Assembly (NCBI GenBank): GCA_046582185.1
Contig: JAYGEX010000012.1
Coordinates: forward strand, 1-64,000
Reading direction: 5' to 3'
Source of the DNA: GCA-002726655 sp046582185
GTDB taxonomy: Bacteria > Pseudomonadota > Gammaproteobacteria > Pseudomonadales > Azotimanducaceae
DNA: 64,000 bases
A model generated the notes under the pieces. That model did not search any database. It was given only the letters and a program-made list of their open reading frames with translations, and had not been told where the DNA came from. Every line of letters begins with the position of its first letter. Position 1 is the first letter of the stretch. The translations under genes were made by a program, and so were the position numbers. This document shows, in pieces, positions 16,925 to 25,217 of this stretch.

Positions 16925-17338
16925 TTAGCTTGGGAAGCTCACCGTGGCAGTGCCAAAGACTCTGGTTTCACCTTTTTCATTGACAACGGTCAGGTCGATT
17001 TCGACGACTGAGTTGTCTTCATCTATATCCGTAACGACGCCGGTAATAGTGTGCGCGTCATCGGCAATTACAGGGGCGCGAAAAATAGTATCGATCGCCT
17101 TTATCTGTGCAGAGGGTGCCCAGTTGTGAATCATGGCAACGAGATATCCCTGGCTGAGAACACCGGGAACCATCGCACCGGGCAGCCCTTCTTTTCTAGC
17201 CGCTTCATGGTCGCTGAACCTCGCGCCACCCCAGCCAATTAGCTTGGCGAAGGTCTTTACTGTTTCAAGTGTTGTATCTGGTACAAATGCTGGTAGGTCA
17301 ACGCCAAATTCTACGTCTTTTAAGGTATCTACTGTCAT
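16925..17338 (-). CDS. MaoC-like dehydratase, hot-dog subunit
   Basis: This is a single hot-dog-fold domain of 137 residues. In such (R)-specific enoyl-CoA hydratases the Asp/His pair lies on the overhang segment; here the region W-G-G-A-R-F-S-D-H-E-A-A followed by G-L-P-G-A-M-V-P-G-V-L-S-Q-G-Y resembles that site, with D and H visible. The upstream gene encodes a second hot-dog protein and overlaps by ATGA, so the product is probably a heteromeric hydratase, as in ChsH1-ChsH2 or other two-gene MaoC pairs. It would hydrate an enoyl-CoA made by an acyl-CoA dehydrogenase. Confidence 0.8.
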   Translation of the reverse strand: MTVDTLKDVEFGVDLPAFVPDTTLETVKTFAKLIGWGGARFSDHEAARKEGLPGAMVPGVLSQGYLVAMIHNWAPSAQIKAIDTIFRAPVIADDAHTITGVVTDIDEDNSVVEIDLTVVNEKGETRVFGTATVSFPS

Positions 17339-17775
17339 TTGCTTTTCTCCCTCATGACCATTCGGCTATCTGAATTCGCCAGATGCTTGCCTTCGGCATC
17401 GTAAAATTCCAATCGGGTAACCACAAAGATCATTCGACCGGATCTGCCGGTCTTTGTGTATATGTCGTGTAAGTGTGTTTTACCGGTTATTGTTGTGCCG
17501 GGGCGAACGGGCTGCAAACATTCAACACCCTTGCCAGCATCCATACCAATGCCGAAACGAGGGAAATTCTCTGGCAGTGAACGCCTGCCACTCAAGCTCG
17601 CTATATATGTCGGCGGTGCCTGGAAATCAGGGTGATCTTTGTTCAGGAATCGCTCTGCCGTTTCACCGCAGAGTTTTGCATATTCAATGGTGACTTCAGG
17701 GTCAACTTCAAAAGTTTTCTCATCAAAATCCAGATTCAGGAATTTCTCCCGTACGTCTTCTATATCCGCGTCCAC
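17335..17775 (-). CDS. MaoC N-terminal-domain-like hot-dog protein (FAS1-type dehydratase)
   Basis: This 146-residue protein resembles the N-terminal non-catalytic hot-dog domain of MaoC-type hydratases. It has F-E-V-D-P-E-V-T-I-E-Y-A-K, P-P-T-Y-I-A-S-L, the F-R/G-I-G-M-D-A-G segment and V-R-P-G-T-T-I-T-G-K-T-H-L-H-D-I-Y. This last region is the strand with x-D-x-Y that these half-domains share. It starts upstream of, and overlaps, the second MaoC gene, giving a split two-subunit enzyme. Confidence 0.8.
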   Translation of the reverse strand: MDADIEDVREKFLNLDFDEKTFEVDPEVTIEYAKLCGETAERFLNKDHPDFQAPPTYIASLSGRRSLPENFPRFGIGMDAGKGVECLQPVRPGTTITGKTHLHDIYTKTGRSGRMIFVVTRLEFYDAEGKHLANSDSRMVMREKSK

Positions 17776-17823
17776 GCTAGTTTCCTCTATCTAAGCTAAA
17801 TTGGTTCTATATTGCTTTCTGAA

Positions 17824-18453
17824 TTAGTGTTTGAAGGTGACGGCTTCAAAGTCCTCACCTTTTAATGCTGCGACCAGGTCATCAATGTTAGCGATGTCTG
17901 CTGTAAATTTGGTGCCGCACCGGCCGACGTGGCTGACGATATGTGAGTCGCTACCACCGATACCCAGATACCCCAGTTTGCTGGCGTTATCGATTGAGAT
18001 CTGATCTTCGTCGTCGCGACTGCCGCCATTATATATCTCAACAATTCTGACGCCCTTGGGAATGCCAAGCTCATCCGTATGAGCAAACATGCCGACTCTG
18101 GGTCTTCCGGGGTGGCAAGGGGCTGCTACTGCGCCATGTTTTTCACTGGTCTCGAGCACTATTTCAAGAGACAGGTTAATGCTGCTGAAATCGAAGGCTT
18201 TAGTGAGCGCTTCAGTGACGCCATAAACAAGTACATGACCATATTCGGTCTCTACTTCACTTGCCTTTAAAATCACCAGATCAAATTTTTGTGCCAGTGC
18301 AGAGTAGTCGGATTCCGCATCAAATTGTCGATGTTCAGTGAGCACAAAGCCATCAATGGGCAGCTCTTTGGCGCGAATCCACTGGCAATAATTTTCGACT
18401 TTTGCCCTGCCATCGTCAGATTTGATGGAATGGGTGTGTAAATCCAGTATCAC
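17824..18453 (-). CDS. PHP-domain phosphoesterase
   Basis: This is a 209-residue polymerase-and-histidinol-phosphatase domain protein. The metal-binding motifs are in order: D-L-H-T-H-S (start), D-D-G, T-E-H-R, E-V-E, P-C-H-P-G-R-P-R, and G-S-D-S-H near residue 170. Such stand-alone PHP proteins hydrolyse phosphomonoesters or nucleotides; no polymerase domain is present. The start is GTG with a weak ribosome site. It lies between the MaoC pair and a second phosphodiesterase on the same strand. Confidence 0.85.
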   Translation of the reverse strand: MILDLHTHSIKSDDGRAKVENYCQWIRAKELPIDGFVLTEHRQFDAESDYSALAQKFDLVILKASEVETEYGHVLVYGVTEALTKAFDFSSINLSLEIVLETSEKHGAVAAPCHPGRPRVGMFAHTDELGIPKGVRIVEIYNGGSRDDEDQISIDNASKLGYLGIGGSDSHIVSHVGRCGTKFTADIANIDDLVAALKGEDFEAVTFKH

Positions 18454-18528
18454 TATATATAAGCCTTAAGTTTGAGAATCGACAAGCTGCCACACGCACA
18501 TGCGTTGTGCAAGTTTGATGAGCTTTAC

Positions 18529-19113
18529 CTATAGCGCCATATTAGCAGTAACGCCACGTGAAAATTGGGTTGGAGGTACGGTTTCATGGACTTCGGTGGC
18601 ATTATCGCTGAGCTGATATATCGTGGTTTCAACATGTTCCTGATGAATTTCAAGCAGACCAATTGTGCCATGCCTGATGGACTGATTGCGCGGTAGGGTT
18701 GGCGAACCCGGGTTGACGCAAAGCATATCCTCAACATGATGCATGCCTTCAAGGTGAGTATGCCCATATACCAGCACCCTGGGGCGCTCCGCAAAGTGTT
18801 TATCCACGTATCGGAATATTGCCTCGCTGGACTTTCGCACAGGCGATGGAAATTGATGGATCATGCCAATGGAGACATCGGAGAATTCAAGGAACCAGGT
18901 CTCCTGTAAACGATCATCAACAAGTCCGGCATCTCCATTTCCGCGGGCAACATAGGTGGGTGCAATTTTTGATAATTCATCGACGATATCCAGGGTATGC
19001 AAATCCCCGGCATGGAGTATGCAATCCACACCTTGGAACAGATGGAAAACCTGAGGCCACAATTCTTTGATGGAGCCAGGCATGTGGGTGTCAGCGATCA
19101 GTCCGATGCGCAT
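18529..19113 (-). CDS. YfcE/MJ0936-type metallophosphoesterase
   Basis: This 194-residue calcineurin-like phosphodiesterase contains all the di-metal motifs: I-A-D-T-H (D-x-H), H-A-G-D-L (G-D), R-G-N-G-D (G-N-x-D) and the late Y-G-H-T-H. E. coli YfcE is active on phosphodiesters in vitro; the cellular substrate is not known. P-G-S-P-T-L-P-R near the end is typical. The gene is transcribed away from the dioxygenase-lar cluster. Confidence 0.85.
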   Translation of the reverse strand: MRIGLIADTHMPGSIKELWPQVFHLFQGVDCILHAGDLHTLDIVDELSKIAPTYVARGNGDAGLVDDRLQETWFLEFSDVSIGMIHQFPSPVRKSSEAIFRYVDKHFAERPRVLVYGHTHLEGMHHVEDMLCVNPGSPTLPRNQSIRHGTIGLLEIHQEHVETTIYQLSDNATEVHETVPPTQFSRGVTANMAL

Positions 19114-19282
19114 TGCTAGTAAATTACCTTCAATATGGTTATGTTAGACCATGCTAACGATTTCTTGCCTGAATTAGAACTTGAATTAGAAAGTCGGCGG
19201 TGCCAGTTGTCACTCATTATGGTGCTCCATAAGGCTGAAGATATCGAGGTATTCACGAAGTGAAGCCACTGAGGGTGATCCC

Positions 19283-20161
19283 ATGACGAGTCTTGTAACC
19301 TTTCCAAAAGCTTCTCCCGTTGATGAACTTCTGGAAGTTTTCCGGCGAGATGGGGCTTGTATCATCAAAGATGTATTGTCCGCAGAAGAGGTTAAGCAAA
19401 CCCTCGAGCAGGTGATGCCATATGTTGAACGGACCAGATATGGCGCCGATGAGTTCACTGGTAAGCGCACACGTCGCACCGGTGCTTTGGTGGCTCGCTC
19501 CGAATCCTGCCGTGAAATTGTCACCAATGAACTCATTCTCGAAACAGCAGAGAAATTCCTGGCTGATTTTACCAAGCGAATTATCCTTCATCTGACACAG
19601 ACGATTTGTATTGGTCCAGGGGGCGGCGCTCAAACTTTGCACAGAGACCGATTGGCCTGGGGCGAGCACTTACCCAAAAGTATCGAGCCGCAATTCAATA
19701 CCATGTGGGCTTTGACTGATTTTACTACGGAAAATGGTGCCACCAGAGTTGTGCCGGGGAGCAACCATTGGGATTGGGAGAAGCGAGCAGATCGGGAGCA
19801 AATCTGTCAGGCAGAGATGAGCGCCGGATCAGTATTGTTGTACTCAGGTAGCGTGATTCACTCCGGCGGCGAGAATAAATCAGAGCAGATAAGGATGGGC
19901 CTGAATATCACCTACTGTTTGGGATGGCTTCGCCAGGAAGAGAACCAATATCTTTCCTGTCCGCCTGAATATGCGAAGAAACTATCGCCGACATTACAGG
20001 AACTACTTGGATATACCATGGGTAATTATGCCCTTGGATATTATTCAGATCCTGATGGTCTGGGGGAGCGCAGCGCTGGCATCCTGCAGCCGGAAACAGT
20101 GCTTGGCGTAAGATCAAGAAGCAAAATGGATAGTGGTATCGTCGAAGAATTAGCGTCGTAG
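19283..20161 (+). CDS. Phytanoyl-CoA dioxygenase (PhyH) family protein
   Basis: This is a 2-oxoglutarate/Fe(II)-dependent oxygenase of 292 residues. The iron-binding facial triad is readable as H120-x-D122 (L-H-R-D-R) and H193 (V-I-H-S-G-G), with R204 as the probable 2-oxoglutarate carboxylate anchor. PhyH-family enzymes hydroxylate acyl-CoAs, ectoine, quorum signals and many secondary metabolites, so the substrate is open. It lies about 40 bases upstream of the Tat-exported reductase and the larCEB genes on the same strand, which suggests a shared transcript. Confidence 0.85.
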   Translation: MTSLVTFPKASPVDELLEVFRRDGACIIKDVLSAEEVKQTLEQVMPYVERTRYGADEFTGKRTRRTGALVARSESCREIVTNELILETAEKFLADFTKRIILHLTQTICIGPGGGAQTLHRDRLAWGEHLPKSIEPQFNTMWALTDFTTENGATRVVPGSNHWDWEKRADREQICQAEMSAGSVLLYSGSVIHSGGENKSEQIRMGLNITYCLGWLRQEENQYLSCPPEYAKKLSPTLQELLGYTMGNYALGYYSDPDGLGERSAGILQPETVLGVRSRSKMDSGIVEELAS

Positions 20162-20202
20162 GAGTGGTTTAGAACCAATACAGGTAGTTTGATGGAGGCC
20201 GG

Positions 20203-21444
20203 GTGAAAAAAAACATTGATCGTCGATCTTTCCTTCGCATCGGTGCGATTACAGGACTGGCATCTGGTGTTTCGGTGCCGGCGCTGGCAATTCAGGGTAA
20301 TAAAATAGGTCCGCAAGCCGGAAGCCAGCAAACTGGCGTTCGACAATATGTACCGCTAGGTAAAACAGGCCTTAATATTTCCGATATTTCCTTCGGTGCC
20401 AGCCGCCTTCGATCTGGGCAAGAACGCCTTGTAGAACATGCTTATGATCTGGGTGTTAACTATTTCGATACCGCGGAAAGCTACTCCCGCGGTCAGTCCG
20501 AGCCAGTCATCGGTAATGCGCTGAAGGGAAAGCGTGACAAGGTTGTAATTGTCAGCAAGACCGTTACCAGTTCTGGCACTCGTCAGGGTGCGATGATGAG
20601 ATCGCTGGAGGAAAGCCTCAAAAATCTGCAGACCGACTATATTGATATCTACTTCGATCACGCAGTGAACGATATTGACCGGCTGAAGAATCCGGAGTGG
20701 CGTGCATTTGTTGATAAGGCCAGGCAGCAGGGGAAAATTCGATTTACCGGCATGTCTGGTCACGCGGGCCATCTCGCGGAATGTGTGGAGTACGCTGCCG
20801 AACACGAATTGTTTGATGTCATGTTGCTGGCGCAGAATTTTGGTGAAGATCCGAATTTCTATGATCGAATGACCCGCTCTTTCGACTTCGTTGCCAACCA
20901 GTCCAGGCTTCCCGCGGCGATGGAAAAAGCGAAGAAAAAAGGCATAGGCATCGTTGCAATGAAGGTACTTCGTGGCGCAAAGTTAAATGATATGCGACCC
21001 TTTGAAACAGGCGATGCGACATTTGCCCAGGCTGCCTTCCGTTGGGCGCTGAACAACAAAAATGTCGATGCGGTCATTATTTCAATGACCTCAAGGAATA
21101 CCATCGATGAGTATCTAGGTGCCTCCGGCTCTGGCGAAGTGACCTCTGAGGATATGAAATTACTGGAACACTATGCGCAGATGACGGACATGAGCTATTG
21201 CCGCCACGCCTGCAATGATTGTGAAGGCGCTTGCCCATATGGTGTGCCTATTGCGGATGTGCTGCGGACTCGTATGTATGCCACAGATTATGGTGATTTC
21301 TCATTTGCCAAGGCTGAATATGCAATGCTCGGCAATGCCGCCAGCGCTTGCCTGAGCTGTGATGGGGCACCTTGCAAAGATGCCTGCACCCATGAAATTC
21401 CTATCGCAGACCTGTGCGGACCAACACATCAATTGTTAAGCTAG
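20203..21444 (+). CDS. Tat-exported aldo/keto reductase with C-terminal Fe-S (ferredoxin-type) domain
   Basis: This 413-residue protein has three parts. A twin-arginine signal (D-R-R-S-F-L-R-I-G followed by a hydrophobic stretch to A-L-A) is at the N-terminus. A COG1453-type aldo/keto reductase barrel follows (F-D-T-A-E-S-Y, I-V-S-K-T-V, Y-F-D-H-A-V). A cysteine-rich tail has C-x3-C-x2-C-x3-C-P and C-x2-C-x4-C-x3-C, enough for [4Fe-4S] clusters. The Tat signal implies folding with cofactor before export to the periplasm. GTG is the start, four bases after GGAGG. It stands directly upstream of larC. Confidence 0.85.
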   Translation: MKKNIDRRSFLRIGAITGLASGVSVPALAIQGNKIGPQAGSQQTGVRQYVPLGKTGLNISDISFGASRLRSGQERLVEHAYDLGVNYFDTAESYSRGQSEPVIGNALKGKRDKVVIVSKTVTSSGTRQGAMMRSLEESLKNLQTDYIDIYFDHAVNDIDRLKNPEWRAFVDKARQQGKIRFTGMSGHAGHLAECVEYAAEHELFDVMLLAQNFGEDPNFYDRMTRSFDFVANQSRLPAAMEKAKKKGIGIVAMKVLRGAKLNDMRPFETGDATFAQAAFRWALNNKNVDAVIISMTSRNTIDEYLGASGSGEVTSEDMKLLEHYAQMTDMSYCRHACNDCEGACPYGVPIADVLRTRMYATDYGDFSFAKAEYAMLGNAASACLSCDGAPCKDACTHEIPIADLCGPTHQLLS

Positions 21445-21508
21445 ATCGATACCATCGGTTTAAACAAGTAGAACTCTTTCTCTGGAATATTCTTATTTGG
21501 AAGATAAT

Positions 21509-22747
21509 GTGCATATTCATCTTGATCTCGTCGGCGGCATATCTGGCGATATGTTTATTGGCTCAATGCTCGATTGCTTTCCGGAACTTGGAGGGTTACT
21601 ACCGGCTGTTCTTGATAAAGCCGGGTTTGCGAAGATGGTTTCACTCTCATCGGAGGCATTCAATGACGGTGTTCTGACAGGAACCCGGTTCAAGGTTTCT
21701 GCTGAATCAGAATCCGATAGTCGTAAGCATCGGCACCACGCTGAAATTGTCAGTATTATCGAAAATTCCAGTCTTGATGCGCAGACCATGGCTACCGCTT
21801 TGGGAATATTTCAGCTCATCGCGGAAGTTGAAGCAAAAATTCATGGCAAGGCTGTTGCGGATGTTGCCTTTCACGAGGTCGGTGCATGGGACTCAATTGC
21901 TGATGTGGTCTGTGCGGCATGGCTGATTTGCCATAGCGGTGTTTTTTCCTGGAGTGTTTCAAAGCTGCCACTTGGAAGAGGCCAGGTTGCCACCGCCCAT
22001 GGAAGGCTACCCATTCCAGCGCCTGCAACGACTTTGTTGCTGGAAGGTTTCGAATTCCTTGACGATGGTCTTGAAGGTGAGCGAATTACGCCAACAGGGG
22101 CCGCCATATTACGATATTTAGATCCTGCCAGAGGTATTCCAGGTGGGTGTACCTTAAGGAATACCGGGTTTGGGTTTGGCACAAAGAAATTTCCAGGCAT
22201 ATCTAATGTCCTGCGTTGTATGGTTTTTTCCATGGCGCAAAACATCGCCTCCGGATGGGAGAACGACCGCGTGCTTCAATGTGAGTTTGAAGTGGATGAT
22301 CAAACAGCCGAGGATCTTGCCTTTGCCTTGACGCAAATCAGGCGCCTTGAGGGTGTGCTCGATGTGATTCAATTTCCGGCCCTCGGCAAGAAGGGGCGCC
22401 AATGCACCAGCATAAGAGTGTTGGCAGATTTAAGTATTGAAGAGGTGCTGCTTGAGCTTTGCTTTAATGTGACCAATACACTTGGTATCAGGCGGCAAAA
22501 CATCGAACGCTCGATACTTAAGCGCAGCCAGGTGGTCGTTGAAATAGAGGGTGCGCAGTACAGGGTAAAAATTGCCGAGCGTCCCAGCGGTTTAACGGCC
22601 AAAGTAGAAATGGATGACCTGATATCAGCTTCAGATGAGCGCCATGACTTTCTCCTCCATGGTAAGCTCAGGCAAGAGATAGAGCGGGCAGCATTGCAAC
22701 AAACCAGAGAACTCAATTTAGAGAACATTCATGACCAGTCTGGATAA
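21509..22747 (+). CDS. larC: Nickel-pincer cofactor biosynthesis protein LarC (nickel insertase)
   Basis: LarC inserts Ni into the dithiolated pyridinium nucleotide in a CTP-dependent cyclometallation, the last step of NPN cofactor synthesis. The start H-I-H-L-D-L-V-G-G-I-S-G-D-M-F, the V-A-F-H-E-V-G-A-W-D-S-I-A-D motif, P-x-P-A-P-A-T and I-T-P-T-G-A-A-I are family hallmarks. Here it is one uninterrupted 412-residue frame, unlike the frameshift-fused larC1/larC2 of Lactiplantibacillus. I chose the GTG that gives M-H-I-H-L-D, with GGAAG five bases upstream; an in-frame TTG lies four codons earlier. Its end overlaps larE. Confidence 0.93.
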   Translation: MHIHLDLVGGISGDMFIGSMLDCFPELGGLLPAVLDKAGFAKMVSLSSEAFNDGVLTGTRFKVSAESESDSRKHRHHAEIVSIIENSSLDAQTMATALGIFQLIAEVEAKIHGKAVADVAFHEVGAWDSIADVVCAAWLICHSGVFSWSVSKLPLGRGQVATAHGRLPIPAPATTLLLEGFEFLDDGLEGERITPTGAAILRYLDPARGIPGGCTLRNTGFGFGTKKFPGISNVLRCMVFSMAQNIASGWENDRVLQCEFEVDDQTAEDLAFALTQIRRLEGVLDVIQFPALGKKGRQCTSIRVLADLSIEEVLLELCFNVTNTLGIRRQNIERSILKRSQVVVEIEGAQYRVKIAERPSGLTAKVEMDDLISASDERHDFLLHGKLRQEIERAALQQTRELNLENIHDQSG

Positions 22748-23594
22748 GAAAACTCTCGATCGCTTAATCGAAGTCCTGGCGGTCAGGGGACCAATTGCCG
22801 TTGCCGTTAGCGGCGGCGTGGATAGCATGACGCTCGCCGTCGTTGCCCATCGCACTAATCCAGAGTGCCAGATGTTTCACGCCCTTTCGCCTGCAGTACC
22901 CCATCAGGCTACTGCCCGGGTTCGCAAGTATGCAGAGCAGGAAGGCTGGGATCTGCATCTGGTTGATGCTGGCGAAATTCATGATCCCGAATACGTGGCA
23001 AATCCGGCGAACCGCTGCTATTTCTGTAAGACTAATTTGTATGACACTGTTTGCGAGCAAACAGATCTAAGCGTTGTCTCCGGCACTAATCTGGATGATC
23101 TGGGCGACTACCGGCCTGGCTTGATTGCGGCAGACGAGCATAAGGTCAAACATCCCTATGTAGATGCCGGGATTACCAAGGATGGCATCAGAGATATTGC
23201 TCGATCATTGGGTCTTGTGGATCTTCAGGATCTACCCGCCGCGCCTTGCCTTTCCAGCAGGGTCACTACCGGCATCGCCATCGATGAAAAGTTGTTACCG
23301 GTGATCAATGAGGTCGAAGAGTCGCTTTGGGAAAATTTACAGATGATGCTGCCGATCAAGGGCGTCCGCTGCCGAATTCGCGTAGACGCGGTGGCGATTG
23401 AAATCGATACATTGGAGACCTTGGATACGGAATCAGACTACGCACTCGAGGCAAAAAGAATCGTCACCAGGCTCTTTACCTCTTATGGCTTCGAGAACTA
23501 CCTGCAAACAGTGACCATCGAACCCTACAAACGAGGCAGCGCATTTCTTATCGAGACGCTTCAGATTGAATCACCTCAGACTGCGCTTGAGTAG
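22731..23594 (+). CDS. larE: NPN cofactor sulfur transferase LarE
   Basis: LarE adenylylates the pyridinium biscarboxylate mononucleotide and converts its carboxylates to thiocarboxylates. The PP-loop is S-G-G-V-D-S (27-32). Cysteines stand at 96 and 99 (R-C-Y-F-C-K) and at 173 (P-C-L-S-S-R). C173 matches the sacrificial Cys176 of the Lactiplantibacillus enzyme; the extra C-x2-C is the pattern of LarE proteins that bind a [4Fe-4S] cluster through three cysteines and can turn over catalytically. The start lies within the larC end (17-base overlap), and larB follows after 12 bases. Confidence 0.93.
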   Translation: MTSLDKKTLDRLIEVLAVRGPIAVAVSGGVDSMTLAVVAHRTNPECQMFHALSPAVPHQATARVRKYAEQEGWDLHLVDAGEIHDPEYVANPANRCYFCKTNLYDTVCEQTDLSVVSGTNLDDLGDYRPGLIAADEHKVKHPYVDAGITKDGIRDIARSLGLVDLQDLPAAPCLSSRVTTGIAIDEKLLPVINEVEESLWENLQMMLPIKGVRCRIRVDAVAIEIDTLETLDTESDYALEAKRIVTRLFTSYGFENYLQTVTIEPYKRGSAFLIETLQIESPQTALE

Positions 23595-23606
23595 CCCGGA
23601 AATAGA

Positions 23607-24260
23607 ATGACTGATGAAATCAAACTGGATTTTGATCGTGAGAACAGGACAGGCTTGGCAGAGGCTGTGTTTTGCCAAAGTAAGAGTTTGCAGCAGTTAA
23701 AAACGATCAGCAATGAACTTGAAGCCAATGACAAGCCAATGTTGTTCACCAGGCTTGCACCCGAGATATATAGTGATCTCAGTGGTTCACAAGGCGCAGA
23801 TTTTTTTGATTACGACGCTGTTTCACAGACGGCCTTTCATCTTCCTTATCCAATAATTTCTGAGGAGAAGGTGGCCATTGTCACTGGCGGTAGTTCCGAT
23901 GTGCCAATCGCCATGGAAGCGAGTCGGACCCTGGAATTTTACGGGCACAAAAGTCTGCTCATACATGACGTTGGTGTAGCTGGCTTGTGGCGTATTACGG
24001 AAAGGCTGGATCAGCTGCGCGGCGTCGGCATTGTTATTTGCATCGCGGGAATGGACGCGGCGCTTCCTACCGTTCTGGGTGGTCTGATATCCGCATCTAT
24101 CATCGCTGTGCCAACTTCCATTGGTTATGGCATGGCCAAGAATGGTGAGGCAGCGCTGCATTCGATGTTGGTTAGTTGCGCCTCCGGATTGGTGGTCGTT
24201 AATATAGATAACGGCTACGGTGCTGCCTGTGCGGCTTTAAGGATTTTGAATAATCGTTAG
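23607..24260 (+). CDS. larB: NPN cofactor carboxylase/hydrolase LarB
   Basis: LarB carboxylates nicotinic acid adenine dinucleotide at C5 and releases AMP, the first committed step of nickel-pincer nucleotide synthesis. The N-terminus K-L-D-F-D-R-E-N-R-T-G-L-A-E-A-V-F-C is the LarB signature. The C-terminal half is PurE-like, with G-G-S-S-D-V-P-I-A, I-A-G-M-D-A-A-L-P and P-T-S-I-G-Y-G, and V-V-N-I-D-N-G-Y-G-A near the end. At 217 residues it is complete. It closes the larC-larE-larB run; no larA follows. Confidence 0.93.
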   Translation: MTDEIKLDFDRENRTGLAEAVFCQSKSLQQLKTISNELEANDKPMLFTRLAPEIYSDLSGSQGADFFDYDAVSQTAFHLPYPIISEEKVAIVTGGSSDVPIAMEASRTLEFYGHKSLLIHDVGVAGLWRITERLDQLRGVGIVICIAGMDAALPTVLGGLISASIIAVPTSIGYGMAKNGEAALHSMLVSCASGLVVVNIDNGYGAACAALRILNNR

Positions 24261-24314
24261 TGGTATTGAGCATCTAACATGCGGTTTATGCATACAGTTA
24301 ATACCTGAAGAAGA

Positions 24315-25205
24315 CTATCGAACATCATCCTGAACATCACGCTCAAACAGCGGCTCTAATTCCTGACGACTGACATCTGCTTCGACTTCGGCATTCAAAT
24401 TTCCAACATTATCGGCATCGAATTCGTTCGCAGCTTTAATGATTTTAGGTAGTAGCGTGGCATCGCTTGATGAGTTCAGAAATATACCGGGCCGGCTTAG
24501 TACCCAATGCACGGCTCTGGTGAGCGCGTCGTCTTCACGAATAGGTTCATACCAGCTGAATTTTGGCGACTCATCGCCTTCTTGCCAGCGTCTCTTTGCG
24601 ATGGCTTTGATTGTTTGCACGGCAATGCCCTTGTCCATGCAAAGTGTATAAAGTTCCTCAAATTCTGTTGCGTATTGATCGTCTTGCATGGACATGTGAC
24701 TGTAAGGGAGCAATACCGATGCGAATTCAAATTTTGCCAGGCTCTTTAAGTGCATCTCGGCTATTCGAGTACCGTGACCGGTGACGCCGATAAACCGGAC
24801 CAGACCTTGTTCTCTGGCTTCAATCGCTGCCTCTAACGCGCCGCCTGCTTCCATGACGGTATTCCACTCGTTATCTTTGGCGAGATTGTGGAATTGAATG
24901 ACATCAATTTGTTCAACCTGCATTCGCTCCAGAGATCGTTCAATGCTGGCTTTGGCGCCATCGTATGTTCTGTCGCCTGTCTTGGTTGCCAGGAAAAAAT
25001 CCTTGCGGTGATCTTGCAGAAAGGGTGCAAGGCGAAGCTCGGCATCACCGTAGCTGGCGGCAACGTCGATATGATTAATACCTGCATCCATGACCATCTG
25101 TAGTACCGAATCTGCTTTCTCCGGCCTCATGCCACCGATAGCTGCGGCGCCAAAGAGTATTCGGCTGCTCATATGTCCGGTACGCCCATATGCTATTTTT
25201 TCCAT
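24315..25205 (-). CDS. Aldo/keto reductase
   Basis: This is an AKR-barrel oxidoreductase of 296 residues. The tetrad is readable as D in H-I-D-V-A-A-S-Y, the Y of the same motif, K in L-A-T-K-T-G and H in I-Q-F-H-N-L. The start M-E-K-I-A-Y-G-R-T-G is family-like. It is convergent with larB and co-directional with the upstream alpha/beta hydrolase, from which 12 bases separate it. The substrate is unknown. Confidence 0.88.
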   Translation of the reverse strand: MEKIAYGRTGHMSSRILFGAAAIGGMRPEKADSVLQMVMDAGINHIDVAASYGDAELRLAPFLQDHRKDFFLATKTGDRTYDGAKASIERSLERMQVEQIDVIQFHNLAKDNEWNTVMEAGGALEAAIEAREQGLVRFIGVTGHGTRIAEMHLKSLAKFEFASVLLPYSHMSMQDDQYATEFEELYTLCMDKGIAVQTIKAIAKRRWQEGDESPKFSWYEPIREDDALTRAVHWVLSRPGIFLNSSSDATLLPKIIKAANEFDADNVGNLNAEVEADVSRQELEPLFERDVQDDVR

Positions 25206-25217
25206 CGATGACTCCTG

